Shown here piece by piece: positions 24,920 through 37,283 of a DNA stretch of 64,000 nucleotides. Numbering within the stretch: the stretch's first letter is position 1; each line of letters starts with the position of its first letter. Position numbers and translations under genes: made by a program. The notes beneath the pieces are model-generated. The model searched no databases, was not told where the DNA came from, and worked only from the letters and a program-made list of their open reading frames with translations. Source of the DNA: Cordyceps javanica (taxonomy: Eukaryota > Ascomycota > Sordariomycetes > Hypocreales > Cordycipitaceae); assembly GCA_036850795.1 (NCBI GenBank), contig JAAECO010000004.1, positions 6,572,001 to 6,636,000 on the forward strand, given 5' to 3'.

Positions 24920-26830
24920 ATGGAAGAGTTTGCCGAGATTCCTGGCAGCCCTGTCAGCCAGAACAGGGACCGGGCGGCCGAGATTCTTGACCGCCACCTG
25001 CCAGACGGGTACTCTGCCGACCCCCAGGTCAGCCTGTCGGCCGAGCCGGTCGAGGCGGCTCTGCTCGAGAGCCCCCTGACGCTGGGCCGGTCCGAGTCGC
25101 CGACGCTCTCCGCCGCCGGTGCCGCGATTGCCGGTGCCGGTGCTGGCGGCGCGTCCGCCTCTTCCCTGCCCATCGAGGAAGGGGAGAGCCCGGACTCGGA
25201 CGTGGTCGAGTCGTCGCTCAAGCTGCAGGGCGGCGACATCCACCGCGAAATGTTCCGCATCAAGGCGCGCGCCAACTCGATCCGCCGCGCCAACACCTTC
25301 TCGCACCAGCCGTCGCCCAGCCTGCAGCCGGCCGACGACCTCTCGTACCACGAGCAGCGCATCCCGGGCGGCTTCCGCCGCCAGCACCTGCTGCACGAGG
25401 CCCGCAAGCGGCGCGCCGCGCGCGGGCCCGTCTTTGCCCGCAACTTTGTCGACTTTCTCGACCTGTACGGGAGCTTCGCCGGCGAGGACCTCGACGACAC
25501 CGACGATGAGGACGAGTCCGCCATTGAAGACGACGACGACGACGGCGACGGCGCGCCCACCGAGGCCTCGCCGCTCATCGCCGCCCGACGACGGCCCTCG
25601 CTGGGCCGCAAGAAGAGCGTCCGCCGGCTGGCGCGCGAGGGCGACGCGAGCACGCTCAAGACCTTCTTCACGCTGCTCAAGGCCTTCATCGGCACGGGCA
25701 TCATGTTCCTGCCCAAGGCGTTCCGCAACGGCGGCATGGTCTTTTCCAGCATGACCCTCGTGGCCGTGTCGCTCATCACGAGCGTCTGCTTCAAGCTGCT
25801 GCTCGACTGCCGGGCGCGCTACGGCGGAGGCTACGGCGAGCTCGGCGCCGCCATTGTCGGCCCGCGCTTCCGCAGCATGATCCTCTTCTCCATCACCCTC
25901 TCGCAGCTCGGCTTCGTCTGCTCGGGCCTCATCTTCACCGCCGAGAACCTGTACGCGTTCCTCGACGCCGTGACGCCGGGCCGCGGAACCTTCCAGCTCG
26001 GCGTGCCCGCCCTCATCGCGCTGCAGCTCGTGCCGCTGGTGCCCATGGCGCTCATCCGCAACATCTCCAAGCTCGGCCTCGCCGCGCTCATCGCCGACGT
26101 CTTCATCCTCTTTGGCCTCGTCTACATCTGGTACTACGACATCCAGGCGCTCGCCACGCGTGGGCCCGCGCCCATCCGCTACTTCAACCCCGTCGACTTC
26201 CCCCTCACCATCGGCTCGGCCATCTTCACCTTTGAGGGCATCGGCCTGATCCTCCCCATCCAGTCGTCGATGAAGAAGCCGCACCACTTTGGGCCGCTGC
26301 TCTACTTTGTCATGTTCCTCATCACAATCATCTTCACGTCCGTCGGCGCCCTCTGCTACGCCACCTTTGGCGAGGACACCAAGATCCAGATCATCTCCAA
26401 CTTTCCCCAGGACTCGGCCCTCGTCAACGCCGTGCAGTTCCTCTACTCGGTCGCCGTGCTGGCCGGCGACCCCGTGCAGCTCTTCCCCGCCGTGCGCATC
26501 ATCGAGACGTCCCTCTTTGGCGAGCGCGCGACGGGCAAGAAGTCGCTCGCCATCAAGTGGCAGAAGAACGGCCTGCGCTCCCTCATCATGGCTCTGTGCG
26601 TCGGCGTCAGCATCGTCGGCGCGAGCGACCTCGACAAGTTCGTCGCCCTCATCGGCAGCTTCGCGTGCGTGCCGCTCGTGTACATTTACCCCGCGTACAT
26701 GCACTACAAGGGCGCGGCCGAAAAGGGCTGGGCCAAGGCGCTGGATGTTGTGCTCATGGTCGGTGGTTTCGTCGCCATGGTGTACACGACATTTGTGACT
26801 GTGTATCAGTGGATCGACGATAAGGTTTAA
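24920..26830 (+). CDS. Vacuolar amino acid transporter, AVT3/AVT4-like (AAAP family)
   Basis: Intronless, 636 residues. The first about 245 residues are a hydrophilic, acidic N-terminal domain with a run of Asp (about 196-212), typical of fungal vacuolar AVT3/AVT4 proteins. The amino-acid/auxin permease core starts at 'TLKTFFTLLKAFIGTGIMFL' (about residue 245), with about eleven membrane segments up to residue 630. Other family signs are 'GLIFTAENLYAF' and 'IGLILPIQSSMKKP'. AVT3/4 proteins export neutral amino acids from the vacuole to the cytosol, driven by the proton gradient. The start is the first ATG after a CA-rich, CT-rich leader. The opposite strand has very long open frames, which are composition shadows of this GC-rich gene. 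Confidence 0.95.
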   Translation: MEEFAEIPGSPVSQNRDRAAEILDRHLPDGYSADPQVSLSAEPVEAALLESPLTLGRSESPTLSAAGAAIAGAGAGGASASSLPIEEGESPDSDVVESSLKLQGGDIHREMFRIKARANSIRRANTFSHQPSPSLQPADDLSYHEQRIPGGFRRQHLLHEARKRRAARGPVFARNFVDFLDLYGSFAGEDLDDTDDEDESAIEDDDDDGDGAPTEASPLIAARRRPSLGRKKSVRRLAREGDASTLKTFFTLLKAFIGTGIMFLPKAFRNGGMVFSSMTLVAVSLITSVCFKLLLDCRARYGGGYGELGAAIVGPRFRSMILFSITLSQLGFVCSGLIFTAENLYAFLDAVTPGRGTFQLGVPALIALQLVPLVPMALIRNISKLGLAALIADVFILFGLVYIWYYDIQALATRGPAPIRYFNPVDFPLTIGSAIFTFEGIGLILPIQSSMKKPHHFGPLLYFVMFLITIIFTSVGALCYATFGEDTKIQIISNFPQDSALVNAVQFLYSVAVLAGDPVQLFPAVRIIETSLFGERATGKKSLAIKWQKNGLRSLIMALCVGVSIVGASDLDKFVALIGSFACVPLVYIYPAYMHYKGAAEKGWAKALDVVLMVGGFVAMVYTTFVTVYQWIDDKV

Positions 26831-29800
26831 GATGAATTAACAAAGAAAAAAAATACTGTGTTATCATTTTTTCCCCTGTTAGTGGCAGCGGCTGTTTCAG
26901 ATACGCAAACGAAAAGAGAGAGGGCAGCAATGCAGGGGGTTCTACATAGGGGATGATTTTGGGCAGCAATGCTAGAGGAAGAGAATCTACATGGGGAGTC
27001 AGAGTAGCATGTTGAGGATGCGGTGAGCGAATTGATTTTTGTATTGGATTTCTTCAATTAGGCTGGCATGAGCCTTGTTCGCGCCAACAAGATGCCATTC
27101 ATTGATGGCTCGAGGACGTTTCGTGACTCAACGTTGACTACCTGCTGCACCTCGGATTACCCTTTCAATCGGACGGACTTTTCATTTCCGGATGATGCGA
27201 GGATTGTAGTTTTTTTAATGGCATATAAATATTAACAAGGGAAGGAAAATTAGTGAGCCCTTGTTTAAACCCTACTGCCAGTGTGCTTTGCTCATTTATT
27301 ACCTATGCCTGTGCATCGCCACCTGACCAGCCATGGTGGATTATGGGAATTTCACCTCGCAAGTTCTCTGTTCCATGGAGTCCGGTCCGACACAGGGATT
27401 CAGGGCGTATACCGAGTAAATTATGCAAAGAAACTGGGCCCCGGGAAGCTTCTCCGTGCCATCGGCAGGCCCCAGTTGATATACGATCCACAGAAATCTG
27501 CTCACAAGGACAGCTTGGTTTTGTGTTTTTTTCGGACCCGGACCAGGGACGCACGTTTACAATCGCCCCAAAATCCGGGACACTAATGTGTCTTGGAACA
27601 AACAGGCTGTGAGTTTCTCCTGTTCTCGGCAAGCGAAGCCAGCCACACTGTCTTTTCTGGCTTCGGTGTAGGGGATACTGACAAGCCAACATACTTGCTG
27701 TTGCAGTTGCAATCCGACCGGATGCTGCCCGGATGGATCTACTGACTGACTTGGCTTTCATCGGAGATGCTAAATTTGTCTCCGAAGAAGGCTGCGCATG
27801 CCGGTGTGCATAATCCATGAGAGACACGGAAAGGTAATGGGGTCGGCGCGGCTACGATGCGCCAATCTGGGTTCGTCCTGACGATTTGCCCTCCGCCGTG
27901 GCTACTGTGAGGCCAGGAGCTTCATAGGATCAATTTGCACTCGATTTATGGTTTTATTAGCCTGGCGTTACAGGACGGTAACCTCGGAGACTCGCTTCCT
28001 TCCAACTGATGCGGCCCATCGTTCGTAACTAGTGTAAAATATTTTGCAGCCACTGTAGAAATCCTGCAGCAGTTGTAGAATGAGCAATTGGTGGTCGGGC
28101 TCACTCGCCGCGGTCGCACATATCGAAGAGAAGCTCACTCAGGGGCACTCATCATTATTCCTGGTCACGATAATATCAAGCAAGTCATACGAGGCAAGGC
28201 AGGTGAAACAGCGGACATAAGCCTGCTTGGTCACGAGGAGAGCAGGGAAAAAAAAGGTGGAAAGAAAATGGGACGCATAGAAGGATCCGTGACCTGCCCT
28301 GCGTCGGCTAAAAAAAAGATGAGTGAGAGAACACAGGGTAGCGGAGTGTTGGGTGGCAAGCGAGAGAGAGCCTCCATCGTGAAGAGGTGTCTTTTCCGGA
28401 TTGAGAAATCCGATGGTGGTTGGGGGCTCGCTGCAAGCACTACCAGTGAGCGACTGGGGCAGTCAGACAGGACTAAAAAGCAGAGCAAATGTACCAGAAG
28501 GGCCAGCAACGAGTGCCCAACGACAGCAGAAAAGGGGTCCTGGGTCCGTGGGAAGCTTGTTCCTCGAGGCTGTGGAGTTGATGTTGCCTCGGAAGGCTAC
28601 TTTCGGCTCTAGCGTCGAGAGAAGTAGCCAGTGCATTGTCGCAGCACAGCATCGGAAGCAAGACGACGGGGTTGTCCCCCACTGGGTAGATGTTCCAGAA
28701 CGTTGACTGAGGCGCGAGGTTCGATGAAAGCTGTCAGTTGGGAATAGACGTCTCTGTCCGGTGCGGTCTAGGCTGCGTGGTAGGCGGCACTGCAGTTGCA
28801 TTGCAGGAACCACGGCGGGGAAGCCGGATCAAGTGGCGTCGACGGCCGTTGCTCTTTTTGCCAAGCCTGCCGGAGCTGAGCCGGATGAGTTGGCGACTTA
28901 TAAGATGTGTGATAGTCCATAGGTCTACTGATTCTAGAGCAGCGGTATCGCCGTGTCTTATTGCATGGTGGCAGGCCCATGTTGCTCTTGTCGCACACGT
29001 GCCGGACGGATTGTTGGGCAAACACTGCTGGCAGAGGTTGCACAGTCAATGTGGAGGAAGCGAAACCGGCACTGGTTAGACTTGGTCAGACACACGCACA
29101 CGGAAAAGGAGGACCAAAAAAAAAAAAAGAATAGCAGCGAGCAGCTCGGTTCATTCCACATACCAGTTCGACCAAAACCTGGTCAGTGTGGAAAGCTTCG
29201 TCCGTCAGTGGCAACAGTGTTTGCCTCGCACAACAGCACGTGAGGGCATGCTCGACGAGCGCCACGCTGTAATAATTGCACAAACGACGTGTAGCGATGG
29301 ACCATTCGTAATTCTATTAGTAGTCACGCATCGAGATGGGAGCTCTCGTTTGCCGAATCGATGGGCTTGTTGCTCGCAAACGCCTTGGCCGAAGCTGAAC
29401 GCCGGCCAATTGCATAAATGGGGTAGTTGGCAACGCCCATCAATCCTTCAAAAGACTGGGCACTGCAACATCGTTGAGGCAGACGAGGCCTAGTGGACGC
29501 CTCGTCGTTTTTCAGAACGCCGCTACAACGATAATGGGTTGGTGAGATGGTTGATGTGACTGGTGGATGGTGGTGAGCATCTTTTTGCGGGGGGGAATGG
29601 ATTGACTGGTGGGTGTGCGGGAGGAGAAGATTGAAGCAGGGCGTGAGACTGTTCAGCCAGGTATCAGTACTTCGGCAAAGGCAGGGTGCGGGGTTCAGCT
29701 ATACCCAGGGCGGCGGGCAGAAGCTGGAGAATTGGAAAGAAAAAAAAATGCAGAGAAAATAAAGTGAAACAAAAGACAAAAAACAAACAAACAAATAAAT

Positions 29801-31413
29801 AAATTCATAAATTAATCAACCGCATAGAATATAGGCGGCGGCGGCGGCGGCGGCGCGGCAGACACCCGTAGCCTTTGCTCCTCCTCGTCTTCCTCCACCG
29901 CCCGCCCATCGACACGCTAACTGCTTTAGGCATCCCGAAGCTGCCCAACTGCCCCTCCTCCAACTCCAACTTACACCTCTTTGCTCGTTCCTTACGCTCT
30001 CTTTTTGCTCCTCTTACCCTTCTTCCTCCTCAGCTTGCTTCCTCTGCTCGGTCTCCCATGTGCCCCCCCGCCCCCCCTTACCCTCCGTCTCTTCTCTAGT
30101 TGCCAACTTCCCCCCGCCCCAAAAACAAAATCTCGGCCCCAAAACGGCCTGCTACCCCAAGGGTATGATCAAGAACAAGCTCCAGTGTTTCGGGCTGCGC
30201 AAGCAGCTAAAAAAGGCTTTTACAATGGAGAAAAAAAACTTCATTCTCATCACAGCTGCCTACTCGCACCCCCCCCCAACCCCCCAACCCCATCATCCAA
30301 CTCAGCTGGCAGGTCCTGTCCTTCTCCCCTGTCTCCCTCTCCCCATGTTCCAGGTTGGGTGCAGACTGGCATGTTTACTCGTTGCTTTCATCCGGTGCTA
30401 TTCGTGCTTGGCCTTGGCAGGCTTCCTTCAATTATGCAATCGTGATGTTGGCGAGCTTGCTTTTCCCAATTTGGTGGTAATACCTGTCCAACTCCTGCCC
30501 AGTTGTGCTCGTGATCGGCTAATGGAGTACCTGACTGTTGCACATGCTTACGTCTTCGAGCTCTTCTTGAAGAACATTTCCCAGTAGTTTCGTGGCCTCT
30601 TACCACACCTTCCTTTTCTGCTTACTCTCTCAACTCTGCTCCCTCGACTCTGGCCACCTTGTCCGGGGCAGTCGCAACGGTATACTGGTAATTGTAGCCA
30701 AGGTCAGTTGATGTGAAGACCGGGGTCCATGGACTTTTCTCTGCGACCGGAGAGTAATCCCATGCCTCAAATCCCATACCGGTATAATTCCAGGTCATTG
30801 TTTCCGGTTATAGTGGCGTGCGGTGGTGTTCATCTAAGCGGCCCTGCATTCATACACCCCCCTCCCCCTTCGCCAACAACCCCAAACTCTCCACCTTTCC
30901 CGAAAGTCGACGCCGTTCTCGCCCCTTGCCCAAGAGCTTGCCATCCCCGTTTTTACACTCGTCCTCGTGACGGGTAGGACGGAAAACTCGACCTCGCTCT
31001 ACTCTCCGCGCGCAACCTCCCCACGATCCCCTTCACCTCGCTGCTCCTGCAAACGCCAAGGAGGGGGGCGTGTGCCCGTCAGCCCATGCACACAGTCCTC
31101 CGTAACCGCTAGTTGGAGCTTGCCACACAACAAGTCGTGGACTCGCCGCCACTCGCACACCCCGCGGCTTGCAGGCTTGTGTAGTCTCGTGTACGCCGTG
31201 TAAATCATCGTGACCCTTTCTGCTCTGTTCCTTCTCGTACAAAAACCCATCCAGCCCTCCCTCCCACACCTCTCGTCTTCTCTCCTCTTCATTCACTTGT
31301 CCCATTCATCACACAGTTGATCCGTCTTCAGTGCTCCTCCTTGTCACCATACCACCACCGCCCTCTCTAATACCATCCCCCGCCCTCCCATACACATACA
31401 CAGACACATTACA
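26831..31413. other. Long intergenic region with pyrimidine-rich blocks
   Basis: About 4.6 kb with no supported gene. Low-complexity features: A-rich (AAAC/AAAT)n at about 29770-29815, (GGC)n at about 29834-29855 and C-runs at about 30060-30300. The last about 110 bp are CT-rich and look like the leader of the following dehydrogenase gene. Frames at 28088-28612 and 29981-30587 have no recognisable domain. Confidence 0.5.
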
Positions 31414-32486
31414 ATGTCTCGAGTACTCGTCCCTACGCTCCGCTTGGCGGCCAAGGCTTCTGCTACCCCAATTGCTCGCTCTACTCGCGTTGCTCGCCCC
31501 ATTGCCGCTACTGCTGCCCGGAGCTTCCACTCCTCTCCCGCTCGCCTTGATCCCAATCCCGTGACTCGCCCTCACCTGCTGCCCGAGTTCAGTCTTGAGA
31601 ACAAGGTTGTCGTTGTTTCTGGCGGTGCTCGGGGTCTCGGTCTCGTCCAGGCTGAGGCTCTCCTGGAAGCTGGTGCCATTGGTTAGTATTTTGTTCTTCG
31701 CCCTTCGAATTCCTTGCTCGCCACTGACACAACCAAAGTTCACTGCATTGATCGCCTGGACCCCCCCACCAACGATCCCGACTCGCACTTCTCCAAGGTT
31801 CAGCGCCGTGCCCGTGAGGAGCTTGGAACTACCCTGAGCTACCACCAGTTTGACGTCCGCAACAACGAAGCCCTCAACGAGACCATGCGCAAGATTGCCG
31901 ACTACACCGGCCGCCTTGACGGCCTCATTGCCGCCGCTGGTATCAACTACGAGACTACCGCGCTTGAGTACTCCCAAGAGGAGTGCGAGCGCATGATGAG
32001 CATCAACGTCACCGGCTGCTTCATGACCGCCCAGGCCGCCGCCCGTCAGATGGTCCGCCTCAAGCGTCCCGGCTCAATTGCCATGATCGCCTCCATGAGC
32101 GGCACCATTGCCAACAAGGGCATGTACGGTGGTGCCTACAATGCCTCCAAGGCCGCCGTCATCCAGCTCGCCCGCAACCTCGGCGCCGAGTGGGGTCCTT
32201 ACGGCATCCGCGTCAACACCATCTCTCCCGGCTACATCATGACTGAGATGCTTCAGAACCTCTTTGTCACTCAGCCTCACCGCAAGGACCAGTGGGCCTC
32301 GGAGAACATGCTCGGACGACTGTCCCTTCCTCACGAGTTCCGTGGCGCTGGCGTCTTCCTCATCTCCGACGCCTCCAGCTTCATGACTGGTAAGTGACCA
32401 AAAGCCGCCTTATCGCATCCCAAGAAACTAATTGATCATTCGTAGGATCCGACCTCCGAATTGACGGCGGCCACGCTGCCTGGTAA
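31414..32486 (+). CDS. Short-chain dehydrogenase/reductase, polyol-dehydrogenase-like
   Basis: NAD(P)-dependent oxidoreductase of the classical SDR family. Three exons, 31414-31681, 31739-32389 and 32446-32486, all joined in phase 1 (GTTAGT and GTAAGT donors, AAG and TAG acceptors), give 319 residues. Residues 1-50 are Arg/Ala/Ser-rich without acidic residues and include 'RSFHSSPAR', a mitochondrial presequence pattern. Then comes the cofactor motif 'VVVSGGARGLGL', the structural 'AAAGIN', the catalytic Ser in 'MIASMSG' and the Tyr-x-x-x-Lys in 'AYNASKAAV', and 'NTISPGYIMTEM'. The spliced C-terminus 'SDLRIDGGHAAW' is typical. It is closest in general look to D-arabinitol/sorbitol-type SDRs, but the substrate is not certain. 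Confidence 0.93.
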
Positions 32487-33374
32487 AGCGTGGATCAAGA
32501 CCAAAATTGGTTCAAAAATTCATCATTTCGCGTGTTGGTTAAATATTGGCGTGCGAGCAACAGGAGTTTGGCGGTTTTCCATTTTTAAAGATCACTCACT
32601 GCATAGTCCAGGTGTTCATTTGTTTACAGCATCTATACATAATCAAGTTAATATAAACGAATAATTATTGATTGGATACACCAGCTGCGCTAGTGGTGAA
32701 GGATCAGCCGTAGACGTGTTGTGTAGCTGATTTCTACCGGATACGCTCGCCATTCTCGTCTCTGAGTGTGCCATCTCTGGTCTACATCCACACCCAGCAC
32801 AAAACTGGGAAACGAAGCTGAACACTGTAGATTATGATCAAGGATTGATGGCAATGTTGAGGGAGTGTGGGAACTTTGTAGAGGAAGATTGCTCAGAAAT
32901 ATACCAGGAAGAAGGCTACGAAGGAGCTGGCGGAGGGGGGCGGGGGGCGCATGGTTCAAGATAGGCCCGGGAATGGAAGCATCGGCAACAGCGAACAGGC
33001 CGAATATGCTTTTCTCCTGGTCTGACCTTTTTTATTATCCTGATTTCCTGTGAGGATTCAACGGTACTCTCGCTTCTCCGAGTACCGGGCTCTCATTGCT
33101 ACTACCGGTAGTCGGAGCCGCATAAAACGCCAGGAAAAAAGTAATGATACGGCCGCAGTCGCAAAACTTGGACGTCAAACTATTAATATCACTGGCAAAA
33201 GGGCGATGAATTCAACAAGCAATTTAATTGAAACGGGGTAAAATAATATCGCTAGGAGCTGTAAAGCACGCAAGTTGGCTCAACTTTGGCGCTTCCAACA
33301 CGCCACGCATTTGCAACCACCGCCTATGAACATCTCCCAATCCAGTCGCACAGCTTTCATGCGAATATAGGCGG
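32487..33374. other. Intergenic, convergent gene ends
   Basis: About 890 bp between the + strand SDR and the minus-strand Atg22-like gene, holding both 3' UTRs. No gene was recognised. Confidence 0.5.
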
Positions 33375-35057
33375 TTAATCCTTGTTGGCATCATCGCCAT
33401 GTCCATCCTCGCTACCAAGGACGCCATAAACCCGGGAGGCTTTCTCCCGTAGGAAATCATTCTGTTCCTTTGCACTTTTATCCAGATCCAAGAAAAAGAA
33501 GATTCCAAGAGCACTGACAAGACTCAGAGCGAATAAAAAGTAAAACGGCGCTCTGGTTGCGCCCCTGCCTGGTGTCGCGTCGATGATGGCGCTGCTGATC
33601 AGTGGACCGGTCAGACTGGATGCCTTGCCAATAACACTGAACACTGAAAAGAACAGATACTCGTATCCTCTTGGGGTGACGGAACTGATCATGATCTGTG
33701 CATAGCTGTACCAGGGACAGATGAATATCCCGTAAAAGACCTGATATGCCCATATCTCGGCAACGTTCTGGAAACCACCAAACTTGGTAGTCCAGTTGCC
33801 AATCATGCCCCAGGCATCCAGCAAGATGACAGAGAGCATAATGACGGAAAACATGGTCTTGGGTCGCAGATTATAGCGCTTCTGTGCCAACCAAAATACA
33901 CTGATTCCAATTGTCTGTGCAACAATATTAACCATCAGCAAATAGGTAAGCTGCAAGCTGTTGAAGTTGACAATCTCGTTCTGCAATGTGGCCACAAGTG
34001 TGACGGTAGTGTTCAGTGCATCGCCGAGTAAAAAGTAGCCGACGAGAAAGATGAGGCTTTGCTTCAACTTCCATATCTGTGTGAACGCTTCGTAGAGCTG
34101 CCAAATACCCACGGTAAAGATTGTTTTGCCAGGGGGTATTTCCAAACCCGGGCGAGTCTTTTCGACACAGAACCAGGGAATCGACAGGACAAGCCAGTAT
34201 GCGGTTGCAAAGGTGATTAGCACTGACAGCGCCCAGTTGTTATCGCTTGCTGCTCCATTTTTTGTTGCAAACATGATTCCTATGATGATGGCCAACAAGA
34301 AGATCTCGACCAGGGACTGTGCCCAAAAGGCAACGTTACTCAGTCTGCTGCGCTCTAGCTCGTCGCGACGGTTGAGCTCCTCATAACTTATGGTGCCGCT
34401 GTGATACTCATCGCGGGAATTTTTGAGATGTTGGGTATTTCGGGCCAGGGCTGGGAAGGCGGCTATCCAGTACGCGGTTGCGAGCTGATAGGTGATGGAC
34501 CCTGCCATATATAGAGCTGCCGCGATTTTCCACTGGCCAGCCTCATGCACACCGATCCAGGCAAAACCTACAGCGTAGGCCAAAATGGATGTCCCCAGCA
34601 GGAGCCAGCGTCGTCCGGTTCCAAAGTCAGCGTATGCTCCGATGATGAGGAACAGCCCCGTCTGTATGGCAAAGGCGACGCCGTTGCACAGTAAAACAAC
34701 GCTGTTTGTATCGCGTCCTCGGCCTGCAAAATCGATGGAACCTGCGCCTGATCCGACACCGGAAGCAGCTTGCGAGAGGAGATTTTGAAAGGCGGTCGGC
34801 GCAAAGTTGAAAGGGCCTATGCCGTTTGCTCCTACATAGTAGGCATACCATGACCAAATCTCCCACTTTGATGTTGTTGCGATGCTTTCATCCTGCAGAA
34901 CCGGCATGGCAATGTGTCTATCAGAGAGGTTCATTCCCGGGTCATCACTGGTGTCGTGCATCCGCTCAGCTGTCTGCGGCGGGATCGCCTGAGTGCCTGT
35001 CATTCTGTAAGAGCCCGCCTTGTTCTGGCGCGTTGGATTGTGCTGTGGTGGGAGCAT
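33375..35057 (-). CDS. Atg22-like MFS transporter
   Basis: Intronless, 560 residues, with about twelve membrane segments and a soluble N-terminus of about 65 residues. It matches the Atg22/vacuole-effluxer branch of the MFS: 'SKWEIWSWYAYYVGANGIGPFNFAPTAF'-type start (residues about 63-90), a cytoplasmic loop with charged 'YEELNRRDELERSRLSNVAFWAQ', and 'PRGYEYLFFSVFSVIGKASS' near the end. Yeast Atg22 exports amino acids from the vacuole after autophagy; filamentous fungi have several paralogues, some beside secondary-metabolite genes. It is the outermost gene of the RiPP region and might move amino acids or the product, which is inference. A housekeeping role is equally possible. Confidence 0.9.
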   Translation of the reverse strand: MLPPQHNPTRQNKAGSYRMTGTQAIPPQTAERMHDTSDDPGMNLSDRHIAMPVLQDESIATTSKWEIWSWYAYYVGANGIGPFNFAPTAFQNLLSQAASGVGSGAGSIDFAGRGRDTNSVVLLCNGVAFAIQTGLFLIIGAYADFGTGRRWLLLGTSILAYAVGFAWIGVHEAGQWKIAAALYMAGSITYQLATAYWIAAFPALARNTQHLKNSRDEYHSGTISYEELNRRDELERSRLSNVAFWAQSLVEIFLLAIIIGIMFATKNGAASDNNWALSVLITFATAYWLVLSIPWFCVEKTRPGLEIPPGKTIFTVGIWQLYEAFTQIWKLKQSLIFLVGYFLLGDALNTTVTLVATLQNEIVNFNSLQLTYLLMVNIVAQTIGISVFWLAQKRYNLRPKTMFSVIMLSVILLDAWGMIGNWTTKFGGFQNVAEIWAYQVFYGIFICPWYSYAQIMISSVTPRGYEYLFFSVFSVIGKASSLTGPLISSAIIDATPGRGATRAPFYFLFALSLVSALGIFFFLDLDKSAKEQNDFLREKASRVYGVLGSEDGHGDDANKD

Positions 35058-35636
35058 CTAGGAGAAAGGTGGGGGATGAAAATAAATAAGAATAGAAGAT
35101 TAAAGAAAAGTCCCGCGACTAATCTCCTCTGAACGTTTGTGTTTCAGCCCAAATCCGAGCTGAAAGTGCTGCAGCATGCAGGTAGGCATGCGCGCCTACG
35201 TATGCGGTAGAAACATGCCGGTCGATCATGTGGGCTGCATACAAGCACATAATTAGTTTCAGCATCGACCCAAGCGGAAAAGTTTATGATAAGTACCTAG
35301 GCCTTTCCGAAATGAAATGCGCTTCAGAGTTTAAGGCGACGACTCCCCGCGGCGTATCTTCTTCGCTTGGTGGGATGTTGCAAGGTTTTCGCGGGCCGCC
35401 AGCGCGCGCCACTGCGAACTCAAATATATGCGCAAAACTTCTCTCACTTTTTGACTACTGAGTTGAATACTCCCTTGAGACCATATTACTGCACCGGATC
35501 TTTTATCCGGAATGAGGTCGGCCATCATCCGCATAACGATAAGACCTCGATAGTAGCATATGCAAGTCAACATATCAACCAGATTGCTATTCTATATATA
35601 TAAAATATGAAAAAAGGAAAAAGACACTGATTCTCG
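35058..35636. other. Intergenic between two minus-strand transporters
   Basis: 579 bp holding the promoter of the Atg22-like gene and the 3' UTR of the next transporter. Nothing else was recognised. Confidence 0.5.
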
Positions 35637-37283
35637 CTAAACATTGCTTTCAAATAGATGCGAGAGTCGCACATAGCTGAGAACGATGACGGCAGATCCA
35701 AAGAGTGCCCCAGCAAGCAGAAATGGTAGACCGAGCCATTCTGTGCCCCATCTCAAACCTTGTCGGAACGAGGCAGACAGGAGCGGACCGGCGATGATTG
35801 ACCCCAAAGCCTCGAATATGCTAATGGTGGTGTACATGACGTCCGCATGGCTGCTGTCAATCACCGACGCCAGCAAACTTCGCGCAAGCATTGGATAAGC
35901 GTAGCTTAGTGTGAATAGTCCAAGGCCGACGGTCATGAAGGGAATTGTGCCCGAGAGTCCAATGATGAAGGCTCCTATCGACGAAGCGATGACGCTGAAG
36001 CGTGCAAGAAGGAGATCAGATCTCTGCGAAGGCAGCCCTTTTGTTCGCATGAGGAACTGCGTAACCGAAGGGAGAACAATCGCAAGGAGAACAAGGGTAA
36101 TGAACCAGTGAGTGGACAACAACAGGGAGGCCTGTGTGGTGGGTGGATAATTAGTATGTCATGGTGCATAGCCCTGAAAAGAAAGAGTGCACTTACGTCT
36201 GACCATGACCATCCGTATCGTTTGGTAACATACTGCAGAAGAATATCGGGCGCGGAACGACCGAGTGTAGTTACGAGCAGTGTAGACAATAGCGAGATTG
36301 ATAGGAAGTTTTCCCGAGTAAACCACATGGCAGCATTCAGAACCTGCTGGACATGCCCGCGAAGTGTTTGTATCTCCGTGACATCCGAAGCATCTCCCTC
36401 CGAGATAGTCTTGGCGCCGACTGTCTTCGCCGGAAAGCAAAAAGCAGTCAAGGTAGCGACTGCAGAGAAGGAAGCACCGCAGTAGATACACACCCATACA
36501 CTCTTCCGCATGAGAAGAAAAGCCAGCAGGCTACCAAACACTTGACTGCCAATAGGTGTGGCATTCACGTAGAAGAACGTGGTTGATCTATGCGCGTTAA
36601 TGAAAATGAAATAGTTGCATGCTTCGTGAAATACCTTTGGCTTTCATGGACAGCGTCACTTAGCAGCGCAAAGATCATGGCATTGAAGACAGGCACACCG
36701 CCCCCAATGAATGTGAAGGAAGACGACAGCCATACAAGCCGCGGCGAAAAAATGGCCGGAAAAGAGCCTGCAGTCTTTGTTAGCGGTGGGAATTTCTGAA
36801 TTTACTCGGAAAGCCAATGCATTGCAAACGAGGCATACAAATGAATATGACGAATCCTGCCGCCAACGCGGCACCGAGGATGGACAAGGCTAAAATGAAC
36901 TGCCTTCCGTACTTTTTTGCAGCCAAGCCGTACAGCATGGCAGTGAGAAGCCCTGGAATGAGATCAAAGGTAAGCTGCCAACCCCGGATAAATGACAGTT
37001 CCTGTTGGACATTTTGACCCTTGCAGCTACGATCTGCGCTGGTTGTATGATCGGAGTGCATTTGCCGACAGATGATGCCTTCCAAAATCTGGTTGAGGGG
37101 AACCGTGACGAGGATGTTGCCTATTTCCATGCAGATGCTCAGAAAAAAGCACCTGAAGATGATGGCGTATGACCCATTGCCGGATGCTGTGCCCTGGGGG
37201 ACTGGTGAGATGAGGCGGCTATGCTCAGTCTGAGCAGTCGGGTTGGAGCAAAGGCTCTCAAAGTGCTCCTCATCCGCAGCCAT
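35637..37283 (-). CDS. MFS transporter, likely exporter of the RiPP cluster
   Basis: Four exons (36806-37283, 36635-36767, 36197-36587, 35637-36131), phases 1, 2 and 0, give 498 residues. The introns are short (38, 47 and 65 bp) with regular GTAAAT/GTATTT/GTAAGT donors and CTAAC-type branch sites. The protein has about twelve hydrophobic segments and an MFS loop motif 'LAAKKYGRQFILALSILGA'. 'SPRLVWLSSSFTFIGGG' and 'YVTKRYGWSWSD' are typical of a fungal MFS group common in gene clusters. It lies next to the tyrosinase-like gene, same strand, so it is the best candidate for product export and self-protection. The substrate is inferred from context only. Confidence 0.88.

Noticed and set aside
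24601..26704. Very long minus-strand frames (397 and 642 codons) opposite the amino-acid transporter gene
   Set aside because: They lie antisense to a clear membrane transporter in GC-rich DNA, have Glu/Arg/Ala-rich low-complexity text and no domain. They are composition shadows.
28088..28612. 174-codon + strand frame as a gene
   Set aside because: No recognisable domain, basic low-complexity text, no supporting promoter or splice features.
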